DNA of 6,043 bases from Halobacteriovorax sp. (GTDB taxonomy: Bacteria > Bdellovibrionota > Bacteriovoracia > Bacteriovoracales > Bacteriovoracaceae). The DNA lies in NCBI GenBank assembly GCA_002686115.1, contig NZAF01000003.1:7750-13792 (forward strand). The letters run 5' to 3'. The position numbers and the translations under genes are program-made. The notes under the pieces are model-generated. The model worked only from the letters and a program-made list of their open reading frames with translations, searched no databases and was not told the DNA's origin. Below, piece after piece: positions 1 to 6,043 of the stretch; the stretch's first letter is position 1; each line of letters begins with the position of its first letter.

Positions 1-83
1 CAAGAAATCTTACCCATTGGAATCTTCAGTGATACATTCTTCAGATTATTAGTATTACAATTTTTGATTTCAATAAAACTCAT
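1..83 (-). CDS. N-terminus of a UvrA-like ABC ATPase, truncated by the window edge
   Basis: Only the first 27 codons are present, starting at ATG 83-81 and running off the left edge. The translation opens MSFIEIKN and continues with NNLKNVSLKIPMGKIS. This matches the pattern that begins UvrA ATPase domains (I-x-I-x-G-A-x-x-N/H-N-L-K-N-I-x-L-x-I-P-x-x-K-L, just before the Walker A loop). The very short spacing between IEIK and NLKN is typical of UvrA; ordinary ABC transporters have a longer insert there. UvrA proteins recognise damaged DNA with UvrB in nucleotide excision repair, and paralogues exist with other roles. The usual Gly-Ala-Arg after the first strand is Asn-Cys-Asn here, so a divergent paralogue is possible. 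The Walker A motif, zinc modules and signature motif lie outside the window. An in-frame TAA at 98-96 and the absence of another ATG or TTG support this start. No Shine-Dalgarno sequence is visible. It is separated from rpsI by a terminator, so it is probably a separate transcription unit. Confidence 0.6.
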   Translation of the reverse strand, partial: MSFIEIKNCNTNNLKNVSLKIPMGKIS

Positions 84-199
84 ATAAGAAGCCAGTTATA
101 ATTTTGCAAAATGAAGCTCTCTCGAACATGAAACACAATATAACTTTTCATATATTATTAAAACTAGATATAGCATCTGCAAAGAAATTATAAATCCAG
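84..199. other. Intergenic gap between the rpsI terminator and the UvrA-like gene
   Basis: This AT-rich stretch has no supportable gene on either strand. It should hold the promoter of the UvrA-like gene, because the terminator at 200-230 isolates that gene from rpsI. The only -10-like hexamer close to the start is TATAAC on the minus strand (100-95), without a convincing -35 element. If used, it would leave a leader of only about five bases, which would fit the lack of a Shine-Dalgarno sequence. This is a weak inference in AT-rich DNA. Confidence 0.3.
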
Positions 200-230
200 A
201 AAAAAAAAGGCCCGCAAAACTTGCGGGCCC
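200..230 (-). terminator. Intrinsic (Rho-independent) terminator of the rplM-rpsI operon
   Basis: Read on the minus strand, GGCCCGCAA (229-221) and TTGCGGGCC (217-209) form a perfect 9-bp GC-rich stem with a 3-nt loop. It is followed directly by nine T residues (208-200). It begins about 28 bases after the rpsI stop codon. In the plus direction the stem is followed by CTCTTTAT rather than a T-run, so it acts mainly on minus-strand transcription. Confidence 0.95.
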
Positions 231-257
231 TCTTTATAAGCAATAATGTGATAAATA

Positions 258-662
258 TTAACGCTTTGAGAATTGGTATCTTGCTCTCGCACCTTTCATA
301 CCAGGCTTTTGTCTTTCGACTTTTCTTGGGTCTCTTGTTAAGAAACCTGCTGCCTTTAACTCACCTCTAAGAGATGGATCAATTTTAAGAAGTGCTCTTG
401 CAATTCCAAGTCTAGCTGCACCAGCTTGACCAGTAGTTCCACCACCACATACGTTGATCTTGATATCATATTGATCAGCAACCTTTAAAAGATTTAATGG
501 TTGATTAACAACGTATCTGTCTGTTCCCTTTGGGAAATATTCCTTGATGTCTCTATTGTTTACAGTACATTTACCAGCTCCAGAAGCCATGTAAACTCTA
601 GCAACAGAAGACTTTCTTCTACCTACTGCGTTTGCGTCCCAAGTTTTACCTTTAGTAGCCAT
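258..662 (-). CDS. rpsI: 30S ribosomal protein S9 (uS9)
   Basis: S9 is a small-subunit head protein whose C-terminal tail reaches the P-site tRNA anticodon stem. The 134-residue product is close to the usual length of about 130. Family landmarks appear in order: GRRKSSVARV (residues 14-23), the Y-F-P motif (42-44), the glycine-rich GGGTTGQAGA (73-82) followed by RLGIARAL (84-91), AAGFLTRDPRKVER (104-117), and the invariant C-terminal Ser-Lys-Arg (132-134) after a basic tail. The start ATG has a Shine-Dalgarno GAGG (672-669) six bases upstream. The gene follows rplM by 16 bp, the standard bacterial L13-S9 pairing, and is followed by an intrinsic terminator, so it is the last gene of the operon. 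Nothing is truncated. The only mild oddities are a short N-terminal extension before the GRRK motif and a cysteine (Cys72) before the Gly triplet. Confidence 0.98.
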   Translation of the reverse strand: MATKGKTWDANAVGRRKSSVARVYMASGAGKCTVNNRDIKEYFPKGTDRYVVNQPLNLLKVADQYDIKINVCGGGTTGQAGAARLGIARALLKIDPSLRGELKAAGFLTRDPRKVERQKPGMKGARARYQFSKR

Positions 663-668
663 CTTTAA

Positions 669-672
669 CCTC
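669..672 (-). promoter_or_regulatory. Ribosome binding site of rpsI
   Basis: GAGG on the minus strand lies six bases before the rpsI ATG, in the 16-bp gap after the rplM stop codon. It supports the chosen S9 start, which lacks the usual family N-terminus and might otherwise be questioned. Confidence 0.85.
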
Positions 673-678
673 TTTTAC

Positions 679-1116
679 TTAGTATTTGTATTCTACAGGG
701 TTTTGAGCTTCGTGAGCGTGAGCTTCACCAGCAAAAACCTTAAGTTTAGTTAATTGCTTTCTACCAAGAGAGTTCTTAGGTAGCATACCCTTAACTGCGT
801 TCATAATAACTAGTTCTGGTCTTCTTTCAAGCTGCTCTCTCGCAGTTCTTTCTTTTAGACCACCAACATATCCTGTGTGCTTGTAGTAGATTTTCTGGTC
901 TAATTTTCTTCCAGTAAATCTAACTTTCTCAGCGTTAATAACAACCACGAAATCTCCTGAATCAGTATGAGGAGTATACTTCGGGTTATTTTTTCCTCTT
1001 AAAACGTTAGCAATCTCAGTAGCTAACCTTCCCACAACCTTGTCTGTCGCATCGATAAGGTGCCATTTCTTATCAGCGTCAGTTGGTTTAAGAACAAATG
1101 ATTTTTCAGTAAACAT
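679..1116 (-). CDS. rplM: 50S ribosomal protein L13 (uL13)
   Basis: L13 is an early-assembling large-subunit protein that binds 23S rRNA. The product is 145 residues, against about 142 in E. coli, and aligns along its whole length. Landmarks include Trp18, IDATDKVVGRLA (21-32), LRGK (39-42), YTPHTDSGDFVVVINAEKV (47-65), YYKHTGYVGG (77-86), RRPE (98-101), AVKGMLPKNSLGR (107-119), and LKVFAGEAHAHEAQNP (125-140), which contains the conserved His and AQ-P residues. The start ATG is preceded by AAAGG (1128-1124) with a 7-nt spacer. It is the first gene of the rplM-rpsI operon, driven by a promoter at 1282-1255 behind a leader of about 130 nt. In E. coli, L13 is reported to repress this operon through its mRNA. 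Whether this leader works that way is inference. Confidence 0.98.
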   Translation of the reverse strand: MFTEKSFVLKPTDADKKWHLIDATDKVVGRLATEIANVLRGKNNPKYTPHTDSGDFVVVINAEKVRFTGRKLDQKIYYKHTGYVGGLKERTAREQLERRPELVIMNAVKGMLPKNSLGRKQLTKLKVFAGEAHAHEAQNPVEYKY

Positions 1117-1248
1117 AAGCCAACCTTTAAAAATTTATGGACATACAAAGTCCAGTTCAAGTTCAACAATAATAACATCTTGAATCAAATCGTTGTTGCT
1201 CCAGTGGGATGGAGAAGCAAACAATGCTGATTACAAAAGACAGATAGC
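1117..1248 (-). promoter_or_regulatory. Predicted 5' leader of the rplM-rpsI mRNA with possible regulatory hairpins
   Basis: The predicted transcript starts near 1248 and the rplM ATG is at 1116, giving a leader of about 130 nt with no open frame of note. On the minus strand it contains three possible hairpins. The first is a bulged stem of about 11 bp (1224-1193, arms TTGTTTGCTTCTCCA and TGGAGCAACAA). The second is TTCAAG/CTTGAA (1184-1179 with 1161-1156). The third is a 5-bp stem TGGAC/GTCCA (1154-1138). The CAACAA at 1198-1193 can also pair with TTGTTG at 1169-1164, which is exclusive with the first hairpin. The rplM Shine-Dalgarno AAAGG is at 1128-1124. A role in feedback control by L13 is inference only. 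Confidence 0.45.
1124..1128 (-). promoter_or_regulatory. Ribosome binding site of rplM
   Basis: AAAGG on the minus strand lies seven bases before the rplM ATG at 1116 and is the only good Shine-Dalgarno match near it. It sits just downstream of the small TGGAC/GTCCA hairpin in the leader. Confidence 0.8.
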
Positions 1249-1254
1249 GTGTTT

Positions 1255-1282
1255 TTTATAATATTTTTGGGCCCTTAGTCAA
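1255..1282 (-). promoter_or_regulatory. Sigma70-type promoter of rplM-rpsI
   Basis: On the minus strand, TTGACT (1282-1277) matches the -35 consensus at five of six positions and TATAAA (1260-1255) matches the -10 consensus at five of six, with a 16-bp spacer. The expected transcription start is near 1248. The -35 lies only about 20 bp after the upstream Omp85-family stop codon, so the whole promoter sits in the short gap between the two units. The spacer contains the palindrome GGGCCC. Confidence 0.8.
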
Positions 1283-1303
1283 GACAATAATGTATATATG
1301 AAA

Positions 1304-4111
1304 TTAAAATTGACCAATTGTGACATGGACTCTACCAAAGGACTCTCTTTGCCCATTAACTCTGTAACGTCTTGTTTTTGCACCAAGGTCAAAATCTAGT
1401 GAACCCACTGGGGTCAACAGCTTAAATGACAGACCCACAGAGCCTCTCAAGTCTAGTGGTTTAAAAGTATCAACAAAAACTCTTCCTGCGTCATAAAAAA
1501 GTGCAATTGCTGCAGTGTCACCAAAATAGTATCTTGGTTCAATTTTAATGTTTACTAAATAATTCTTGTCTCTAACTAAAATGTCCGCAACATCTCTAGA
1601 GTCAGGTAACCTATTGGCCTCTTGATCGTCAAAACCTCTTAAGAAGTCACTTCCAATCAATCTAAATACTTTTAGCTGAGGTATGATACCACTTGTTACT
1701 CTATTGCCACTTGAATCTATAACTGTATCTGTTGCAAAGTTTTCAGCGTAGCCTAAGGTTAATGAAGTCGCCAAAACGATAGATCCGACAGGCTGATAGA
1801 AAAAGCTCTTTAAAACAGCTCTTGTATAGTTAACCGTCAGCTGTTCTTCTTCTTGTGACAAGAAAAAAGGGTTTGCAAACTCCCAAGATAGGTTGAACCA
1901 AGCTCCATCCCTAGGTGCCTTGGCGTTATCTCTTAAATCCAGCGTAAAAGAAGGTGTGATAGCACCAATGATGTATCTCTCCTCATCTTTTTCATCTGTT
2001 GCATCGTACTGTCTGATATCATCAAATTCATACTTTAAAGAGAAGTTTAAATTATTAGTAATATTTTTTGATAACGTCGGTGAGACACTAAATATATCAG
2101 CATCAAATTTTCTAAACCTTCTTCTCTCACCTCTAAAAACTAATCTAAATTCTGTATCTGTTCCAAAAACATAAGGCTCTACAAATTGTAACTCCGTCAA
2201 GGCCTCTAAACGTCTTTTCTCTTCTCTTCTTCTTTCTTCATCAAAAAAGGAATAACTTGTTCTTAAGTTGGTTCTGGCCCTTAGAAGAATACTTCTATTG
2301 AGACCATCAATATTATTCCAACCTAAAGATAGACCTAACTTATATCCAAGGTCTGTCCTAAAACCAGGAGTTAACTCTCCACGCCCAAATTGAAGTTCCT
2401 TCACTTTAATAACAAAATTTAGAAGTGCTTTATTGCTTCCTATCATCTTTCCGACACGTGGGGATATCGACACTCTTGAGAAAAGCCCGAGAGATCTCAG
2501 TCTATCGACGTAACTATTAATTTTTTGTGGGTTTACAATATCTAGAAATCTTAACGGAAGCTCCCTTAGAACGACCTCATTTTTAGTCACAATATTGCCT
2601 GAAACAATAACTTCACCCATGAACATCTTAAAACCTGGATTAATAGATATTTGAATCTTTGCTTCATTTGTTATTTTATCGAGCTTCACCATTTCTCTGG
2701 TGTTACCCTGAGTATACTCTGCAAAGTAATAGCCTTGGTTTCTGATATACTCGAGTAAGTTTGCAAGGTCTTTATCGAGAAGGGTGACATCAAGTGATTT
2801 ACCTTTTTTATTAGACATTATTTTCTTCAATTCAGAAAATTCAATATCAAAAGGAATTCCTTTAAAAGAGATATCTCCTACGACAAAGCTCTGCCCTTCA
2901 GTTAATTGATAGGTTATATAAGCTTCATCACCATCACCAGAAAATGAAACAACCGGTTTAACAATATTAGAAAATACATAACCTCTCTTAACGTAAAACT
3001 CATTGAGCTTATCTTGAAAACTATCGAGATAAATCAAATCTAAGTAGCCTCTATCGACGAGAACACTTGCATCTTCATAAAACAACTTTGTTAATTCTTC
3101 ATTTGATTTTTGAAAATTCCCCTGAAATTTAATATCTGCGAGCCTTACTCTTTGTCCTTCTTTAATATCGATAAAAAAGAAATTGTATTCTCCAAGCTTA
3201 TCCTTATTGATCTCTTCCCTAATTTGAAAAGAGGAGTTGAAGACACCTTTATTTTTATAGATGTCATTTAACACTCTAACGATCATTGTTCTATTTACAG
3301 GGGTCGTGACGGAACGAATTTCTTTTTGAAGTTTTTGCTTTAACTCTGAATGAGTTACAAAAGAGGGTTCACCTGTAATATAAAAAGCAACCCTCTTTCC
3401 CTTTTTTATGTTAATAGTTAATTCTTCACCATCTTCTTTCTTCAGTATATCTTCAGTAACTACAACACTCCAAAATCCTTTTGAAACAAAATAGTCATTA
3501 ACAAGAGATAACCTTTGCTTTAAATCATTTTTTGAATAGCGCTGATTATAAATATCATTGTAAATTCTAGCTAAATCCTTTTCTTCAGTATTATTTACAC
3601 CAAGAAAGTTTATCTTTTTAAGTCTTCCTTGACTTTTATTGGATACATCAATTCTTATCTCGATATCGTTCTGTGAGTTTTCAAATATATTTAATGATAC
3701 ATTTCCACCAACTAAAGTTTCTGCCTGTGTCTTTAATGACTCAAACTCTTTCCCTACTTTATCCTCATTGAAAATATCACCGCCCCTAACATTAAACTCC
3801 TCTTCGATTTTACCTGTTATAGATTCATTTTCATGAGTAAATGAGACTTGTGAAATTCTCTTTTTCAAGCTCACTTCAATATAGTAATTATCGTCTTTCA
3901 TCGTATATACAAATGATTTTATCACTGGGTTTTCGAGCTCAAAGCTGATCGTATTCTCTATTTCTCCAGGACTAACACTTAGAAGTTTTCTTTTTAAGTC
4001 TTCACTATAGTCAGCACACAGAGATGTATTTTCACAAAATACAAAAACCTCAGTCTTTGCAAAAGCAAATGAACTTATAAATATGAATATTATTATTCTT
4101 AAAACGACCAT
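1304..4111 (-). CDS. Omp85-family outer-membrane assembly protein (BamA/TamA-like)
   Basis: This 935-residue outer-membrane protein has an N-terminal signal peptide (hydrophobic core LRIIIFIFISSFAFA, likely cleavage after Ala18). A periplasmic region of about 550 residues follows. It reads as six POTRA-like units (about 86-158, 165-238, 240-320, 323-407, 409-494, 496-575), preceded by a less clear segment (19-84) with Cys26 and Cys32. The C-terminal barrel (about 576-935) carries Omp85 hallmarks: LRGF (824-827, the [VIL]RGF loop motif), FYDAGRVF (872-879), TPVGSLDFDLG (900-910) and a terminal beta-signal strand ending in Phe935. BamA folds barrel proteins and TamA works with TamB. The domain count exceeds E. 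coli BamA (five POTRAs) and TamA (three), so I do not choose between the names; tamB immediately upstream suggests this is its partner. The start at ATG 4111 is supported by TAAGG five bases upstream and by the signal peptide. It overlaps tamB by 13 bp. A charged Arg/Glu-rich insert occupies residues 624-636. Confidence 0.93.
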   Translation of the reverse strand: MVVLRIIIFIFISSFAFAKTEVFVFCENTSLCADYSEDLKRKLLSVSPGEIENTISFELENPVIKSFVYTMKDDNYYIEVSLKKRISQVSFTHENESITGKIEEEFNVRGGDIFNEDKVGKEFESLKTQAETLVGGNVSLNIFENSQNDIEIRIDVSNKSQGRLKKINFLGVNNTEEKDLARIYNDIYNQRYSKNDLKQRLSLVNDYFVSKGFWSVVVTEDILKKEDGEELTINIKKGKRVAFYITGEPSFVTHSELKQKLQKEIRSVTTPVNRTMIVRVLNDIYKNKGVFNSSFQIREEINKDKLGEYNFFFIDIKEGQRVRLADIKFQGNFQKSNEELTKLFYEDASVLVDRGYLDLIYLDSFQDKLNEFYVKRGYVFSNIVKPVVSFSGDGDEAYITYQLTEGQSFVVGDISFKGIPFDIEFSELKKIMSNKKGKSLDVTLLDKDLANLLEYIRNQGYYFAEYTQGNTREMVKLDKITNEAKIQISINPGFKMFMGEVIVSGNIVTKNEVVLRELPLRFLDIVNPQKINSYVDRLRSLGLFSRVSISPRVGKMIGSNKALLNFVIKVKELQFGRGELTPGFRTDLGYKLGLSLGWNNIDGLNRSILLRARTNLRTSYSFFDEERRREEKRRLEALTELQFVEPYVFGTDTEFRLVFRGERRRFRKFDADIFSVSPTLSKNITNNLNFSLKYEFDDIRQYDATDEKDEERYIIGAITPSFTLDLRDNAKAPRDGAWFNLSWEFANPFFLSQEEEQLTVNYTRAVLKSFFYQPVGSIVLATSLTLGYAENFATDTVIDSSGNRVTSGIIPQLKVFRLIGSDFLRGFDDQEANRLPDSRDVADILVRDKNYLVNIKIEPRYYFGDTAAIALFYDAGRVFVDTFKPLDLRGSVGLSFKLLTPVGSLDFDLGAKTRRYRVNGQRESFGRVHVTIGQF

Positions 4112-6043
4112 TTATACCTTACATCAGCTCCCGCTGAGTTTTGCTCTCCTTCTCTTTCAGCATCAGACTCATTTGTATTTTCGATAACCCCTTGTATTGA
4201 CCAATTATTATTAAGATTGAAGTCGAGATTCATTTCTTGCCTCTGTGCTGCATTTCCTCCAAACCTATTTGAAAAACTGAAATCAATATCTTCAGTGATC
4301 TTTTTTTGAATTTTCAATTTTGTTGCTGACTGTAACCTACTTTGTTGTGCAGACCTAGACGCTTGAATTGGGCTATCATCAGACTCTGTAAATTCTGGTA
4401 AAACCGAAAGCTTTAACCCCAGAGTTGAGTCTAAGCCTTCATTAATTTTTAATTGATCAACTAGCATTGTTCCAAGGCTTAACGTTGCTAATGAGGCTTG
4501 CTGACTCGGATCTATATTTCGAGAGAGGTCTTGAGTGTACCCAAGTACAAGTAAAGAAAAGATATCATCCTGACTTAGAGCAGGAGTGGACTCCAGATTA
4601 ATTTTTAAATCATCTGTACCACCAAATACCTTCATCCTAACTTTATAATCAATGACTGTTGCAGTACTTTCAAAGTTTAGAACTACGCTATCTGATGAAG
4701 TACCATCACTAAGAATAATACGACCATTTTTTATAACAAATTCATTACCTTTAAACTTAAACTTACTTATATCAGGTACGACAGTAATTTCACCATCAAG
4801 AATCGGCGAGTTTATTGTTCCTAAAATTTTGAAATCAGTATTTAATAACATATCAGCTAGTCTGTTTTTTAACTGGATACTTTTTGTCGATTTCACTTCT
4901 ATATCTGTTTTAATAAAGTCTGATTCACCATCAAAATCATTTTTTATATATTTTGTTACAGCTTGAAGATATTTTGACTTAGATTGAAAGCTTGTTAAGT
5001 TAGATTCAACAGAACCTCCATCAATCCCAAGCTGACCTTTTAAGAGATATGGAAGACGTTTTCCAGACAGGCTTAATGAAGAATCAACAAAAAGCTTCGT
5101 GTTCTCAATTGGTTTAAGTACAACATCTTTAGCTGTTAATGAAAAGTCTAATACGGGAAAACCAAATCTTAATTTAGCATATCCTTCGCCTTTGATATTA
5201 CCGCCTTCAAAGTCAACCTCAACGGCCTTAAAAGTCCACAAGTCGTTTTTAAATACAGATTCAAAACTACCATTCGTAAAAGCTCCAAGCTCATCGTTAA
5301 CCTTAAACTTTATATCACGACCATTGATTTCATGATAATTGTTTAAATTATCTAAGTCCCCAGAGAGGATTCCACGCCCATATATTTCACCGCCAACCTG
5401 CTTTACGACATCTGTAAATAATCCTGTATACAAGAGATCAACAACAAAATTCTGTTCCACCTTATAGCCATCAGTACGATTTCCACTCCCCTTAAGCTGA
5501 TAGCTTCCACCAGTACCTCTAACTAAAAGACTCATATCTTCTATATTGGAATTTCTTACAATTATTCGTCCTTCATCCTGCAATGCAATCTGCTTATCAA
5601 AATACTTTAAGTAAAAGCGATTAAAATTTACAATTAGGTCAAAATCCTTCGGATTATCTAAACGAAAAGAAAATCTACCATCAGCTTTTAGGTCCCCCTC
5701 CAAAGATGTATTAAATTCATTACGAGTTGAAATCATCCCAAAGATGGTCTTTAAATCACTTATAAATGCACTTGCATTCACATATGACGCTTCATTAGAT
5801 CTTTCACCTACATATATCTCCGACTTTACTTGAAGACGATCTCCCAGTAATGATGAATCAACCCTCCACTTTTCATCGCTCAAGCTCGCTCTAAGTACAC
5901 TAGGACGTATTTTCTTTTTACCTATCGATGACCTTAAGAGCACAAGCCTTCCATCAGCTATTGGCTTCCCGTTAATAAGTTCGTAGTCAAAATTACCATT
6001 TAAAACACCACTGTAATTCAATCCTAAATTCCTAAAGGCATCA
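4099..6043 (-). CDS. tamB: TamB-like translocation/assembly protein, C-terminal part (5' end outside window)
   Basis: The frame is open to the right edge, giving 647 residues of the C-terminal part. A TTG at 6021-6019 is an internal Leu codon, not a start, since DAFRNLG is encoded upstream in the same frame. TamB proteins are inner-membrane-anchored, mostly beta-strand bridges across the periplasm that work with an Omp85 partner in outer-membrane protein assembly or lipid transport. The visible part is almost entirely alternating short beta strands. It ends in a typical TamB C-terminal domain (DUF490): GTINSPILDGEI (408-419, counted from the first full codon), FVIKNGRIILSDG (435-447), STPALSQDDIFSLLVLGYT (485-503), a segment around ATKLKIQKKITEDIDFSFS, and a final strand VRYKWSF. 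Most TamB proteins exceed 1,000 residues, so roughly the first half is probably missing, including the N-terminal membrane anchor. Its stop overlaps the next gene's start by 13 bp, implying co-transcription and linked function. Confidence 0.92.
   Translation of the reverse strand, partial: DAFRNLGLNYSGVLNGNFDYELINGKPIADGRLVLLRSSIGKKKIRPSVLRASLSDEKWRVDSSLLGDRLQVKSEIYVGERSNEASYVNASAFISDLKTIFGMISTRNEFNTSLEGDLKADGRFSFRLDNPKDFDLIVNFNRFYLKYFDKQIALQDEGRIIVRNSNIEDMSLLVRGTGGSYQLKGSGNRTDGYKVEQNFVVDLLYTGLFTDVVKQVGGEIYGRGILSGDLDNLNNYHEINGRDIKFKVNDELGAFTNGSFESVFKNDLWTFKAVEVDFEGGNIKGEGYAKLRFGFPVLDFSLTAKDVVLKPIENTKLFVDSSLSLSGKRLPYLLKGQLGIDGGSVESNLTSFQSKSKYLQAVTKYIKNDFDGESDFIKTDIEVKSTKSIQLKNRLADMLLNTDFKILGTINSPILDGEITVVPDISKFKFKGNEFVIKNGRIILSDGTSSDSVVLNFESTATVIDYKVRMKVFGGTDDLKINLESTPALSQDDIFSLLVLGYTQDLSRNIDPSQQASLATLSLGTMLVDQLKINEGLDSTLGLKLSVLPEFTESDDSPIQASRSAQQSRLQSATKLKIQKKITEDIDFSFSNRFGGNAAQRQEMNLDFNLNNNWSIQGVIENTNESDAEREGEQNSAGADVRYKWSF
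4117..4121 (-). promoter_or_regulatory. Ribosome binding site of the Omp85-family gene, inside tamB
   Basis: TAAGG on the minus strand lies five bases before the ATG at 4111, within the last codons of tamB. With the 13-bp overlap it suggests translational coupling, because ribosomes finishing tamB pass directly over the start region of the next gene. It also supports ATG 4111 as the start. Confidence 0.8.

Noticed and set aside
1156..1167. Tandem TTGAAC-TTGAAC repeat in the rplM leader (minus strand)
   Set aside because: Two copies of a 6-mer are too short to call a functional repeat; it is partly accounted for by the possible TTCAAG/CTTGAA stem.
1268..1273. GGGCCC palindrome as a possible terminator or operator
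   Set aside because: A six-base palindrome has no loop and no following T-run on the minus strand. It lies in the promoter spacer and could be chance.
1893..2174. Plus-strand open frame of 93 codons
   Set aside because: It lies wholly opposite the Omp85 barrel-coding region, whose minus-strand product has clear family motifs. The plus-strand translation is low-complexity, Ser/Leu-rich and resembles nothing.
3639..3836. Plus-strand open frame of 65 codons opposite the POTRA region
   Set aside because: It is an antisense shadow of a well-supported gene, with no recognisable motif and a Ser/Phe/Ile-rich composition typical of reverse-strand reading.
4652..5335. Two plus-strand open frames (4652-4966 and 5099-5335) opposite tamB
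   Set aside because: Both are antisense to the conserved TamB region, have no family signature and show no convincing independent gene signals.
6019..6021. TTG as the start codon of the tamB-like gene
   Set aside because: The reading frame stays open upstream to the window edge (DAFRNLG), no Shine-Dalgarno sequence is evident, and the family is much longer. It is treated as an internal Leu codon of a truncated gene.
1..6043. CRISPR arrays, tRNA or rRNA genes, insertion sequences, attachment sites
   Set aside because: I saw no spaced direct repeats, tRNA-like cloverleaf, transposase frame or terminal inverted repeats. Nearly all of the window is accounted for by conserved coding sequence.

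Overview
The window is a compact, AT-rich piece of a Gram-negative chromosome in which every supported gene lies on the minus strand, so genes read from right to left. The outer-membrane machinery (a TamB-type bridge protein and an Omp85-family barrel with six or more POTRA-like domains) shows a diderm. Low GC, the tamB-then-Omp85 order and the flavour of the S9/L13 sequences would fit a Bdellovibrionota (Bacteriovorax/Halobacteriovorax-like) or other former deltaproteobacterial genome. That assignment is an impression, not a phylogenetic result.

Layout in transcription order. (1) 6043-4099: the 3' portion of a tamB-like gene, with its 5' end outside the window. (2) 4111-1304: an Omp85/BamA-TamA family gene whose start overlaps the tamB stop by 13 bp and whose ribosome binding site lies inside tamB, so the two look translationally coupled. 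(3) 1303-1117: a 187-bp gap with no recognisable terminator but with a good sigma70-type promoter (TTGACT-16-TATAAA) and a predicted leader of about 130 nt containing several possible hairpins. (4) 1116-679 and 662-258: the rplM-rpsI pair (L13, S9), 16 bp apart, each with a clear Shine-Dalgarno sequence. (5) 230-200: a strong intrinsic terminator closing the ribosomal operon. (6) 199-84: an AT-rich gap. (7) 83-1: the first 27 codons of a gene running off the left edge, whose N-terminus looks like a UvrA-type ABC ATPase.

Functionally there are two units. TamB and the Omp85 barrel belong to outer-membrane protein or lipid transport and assembly. L13 and S9 are core ribosomal proteins in their usual pairing. 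The most notable points are the reversed and overlapping tamB/Omp85 pair, the large POTRA array with an additional N-terminal segment, the structured rplM leader, and the UvrA-like start at the edge. I did not find a clearly new defence, mobile or RNA-guided system here; the ribosomal part is ordinary.
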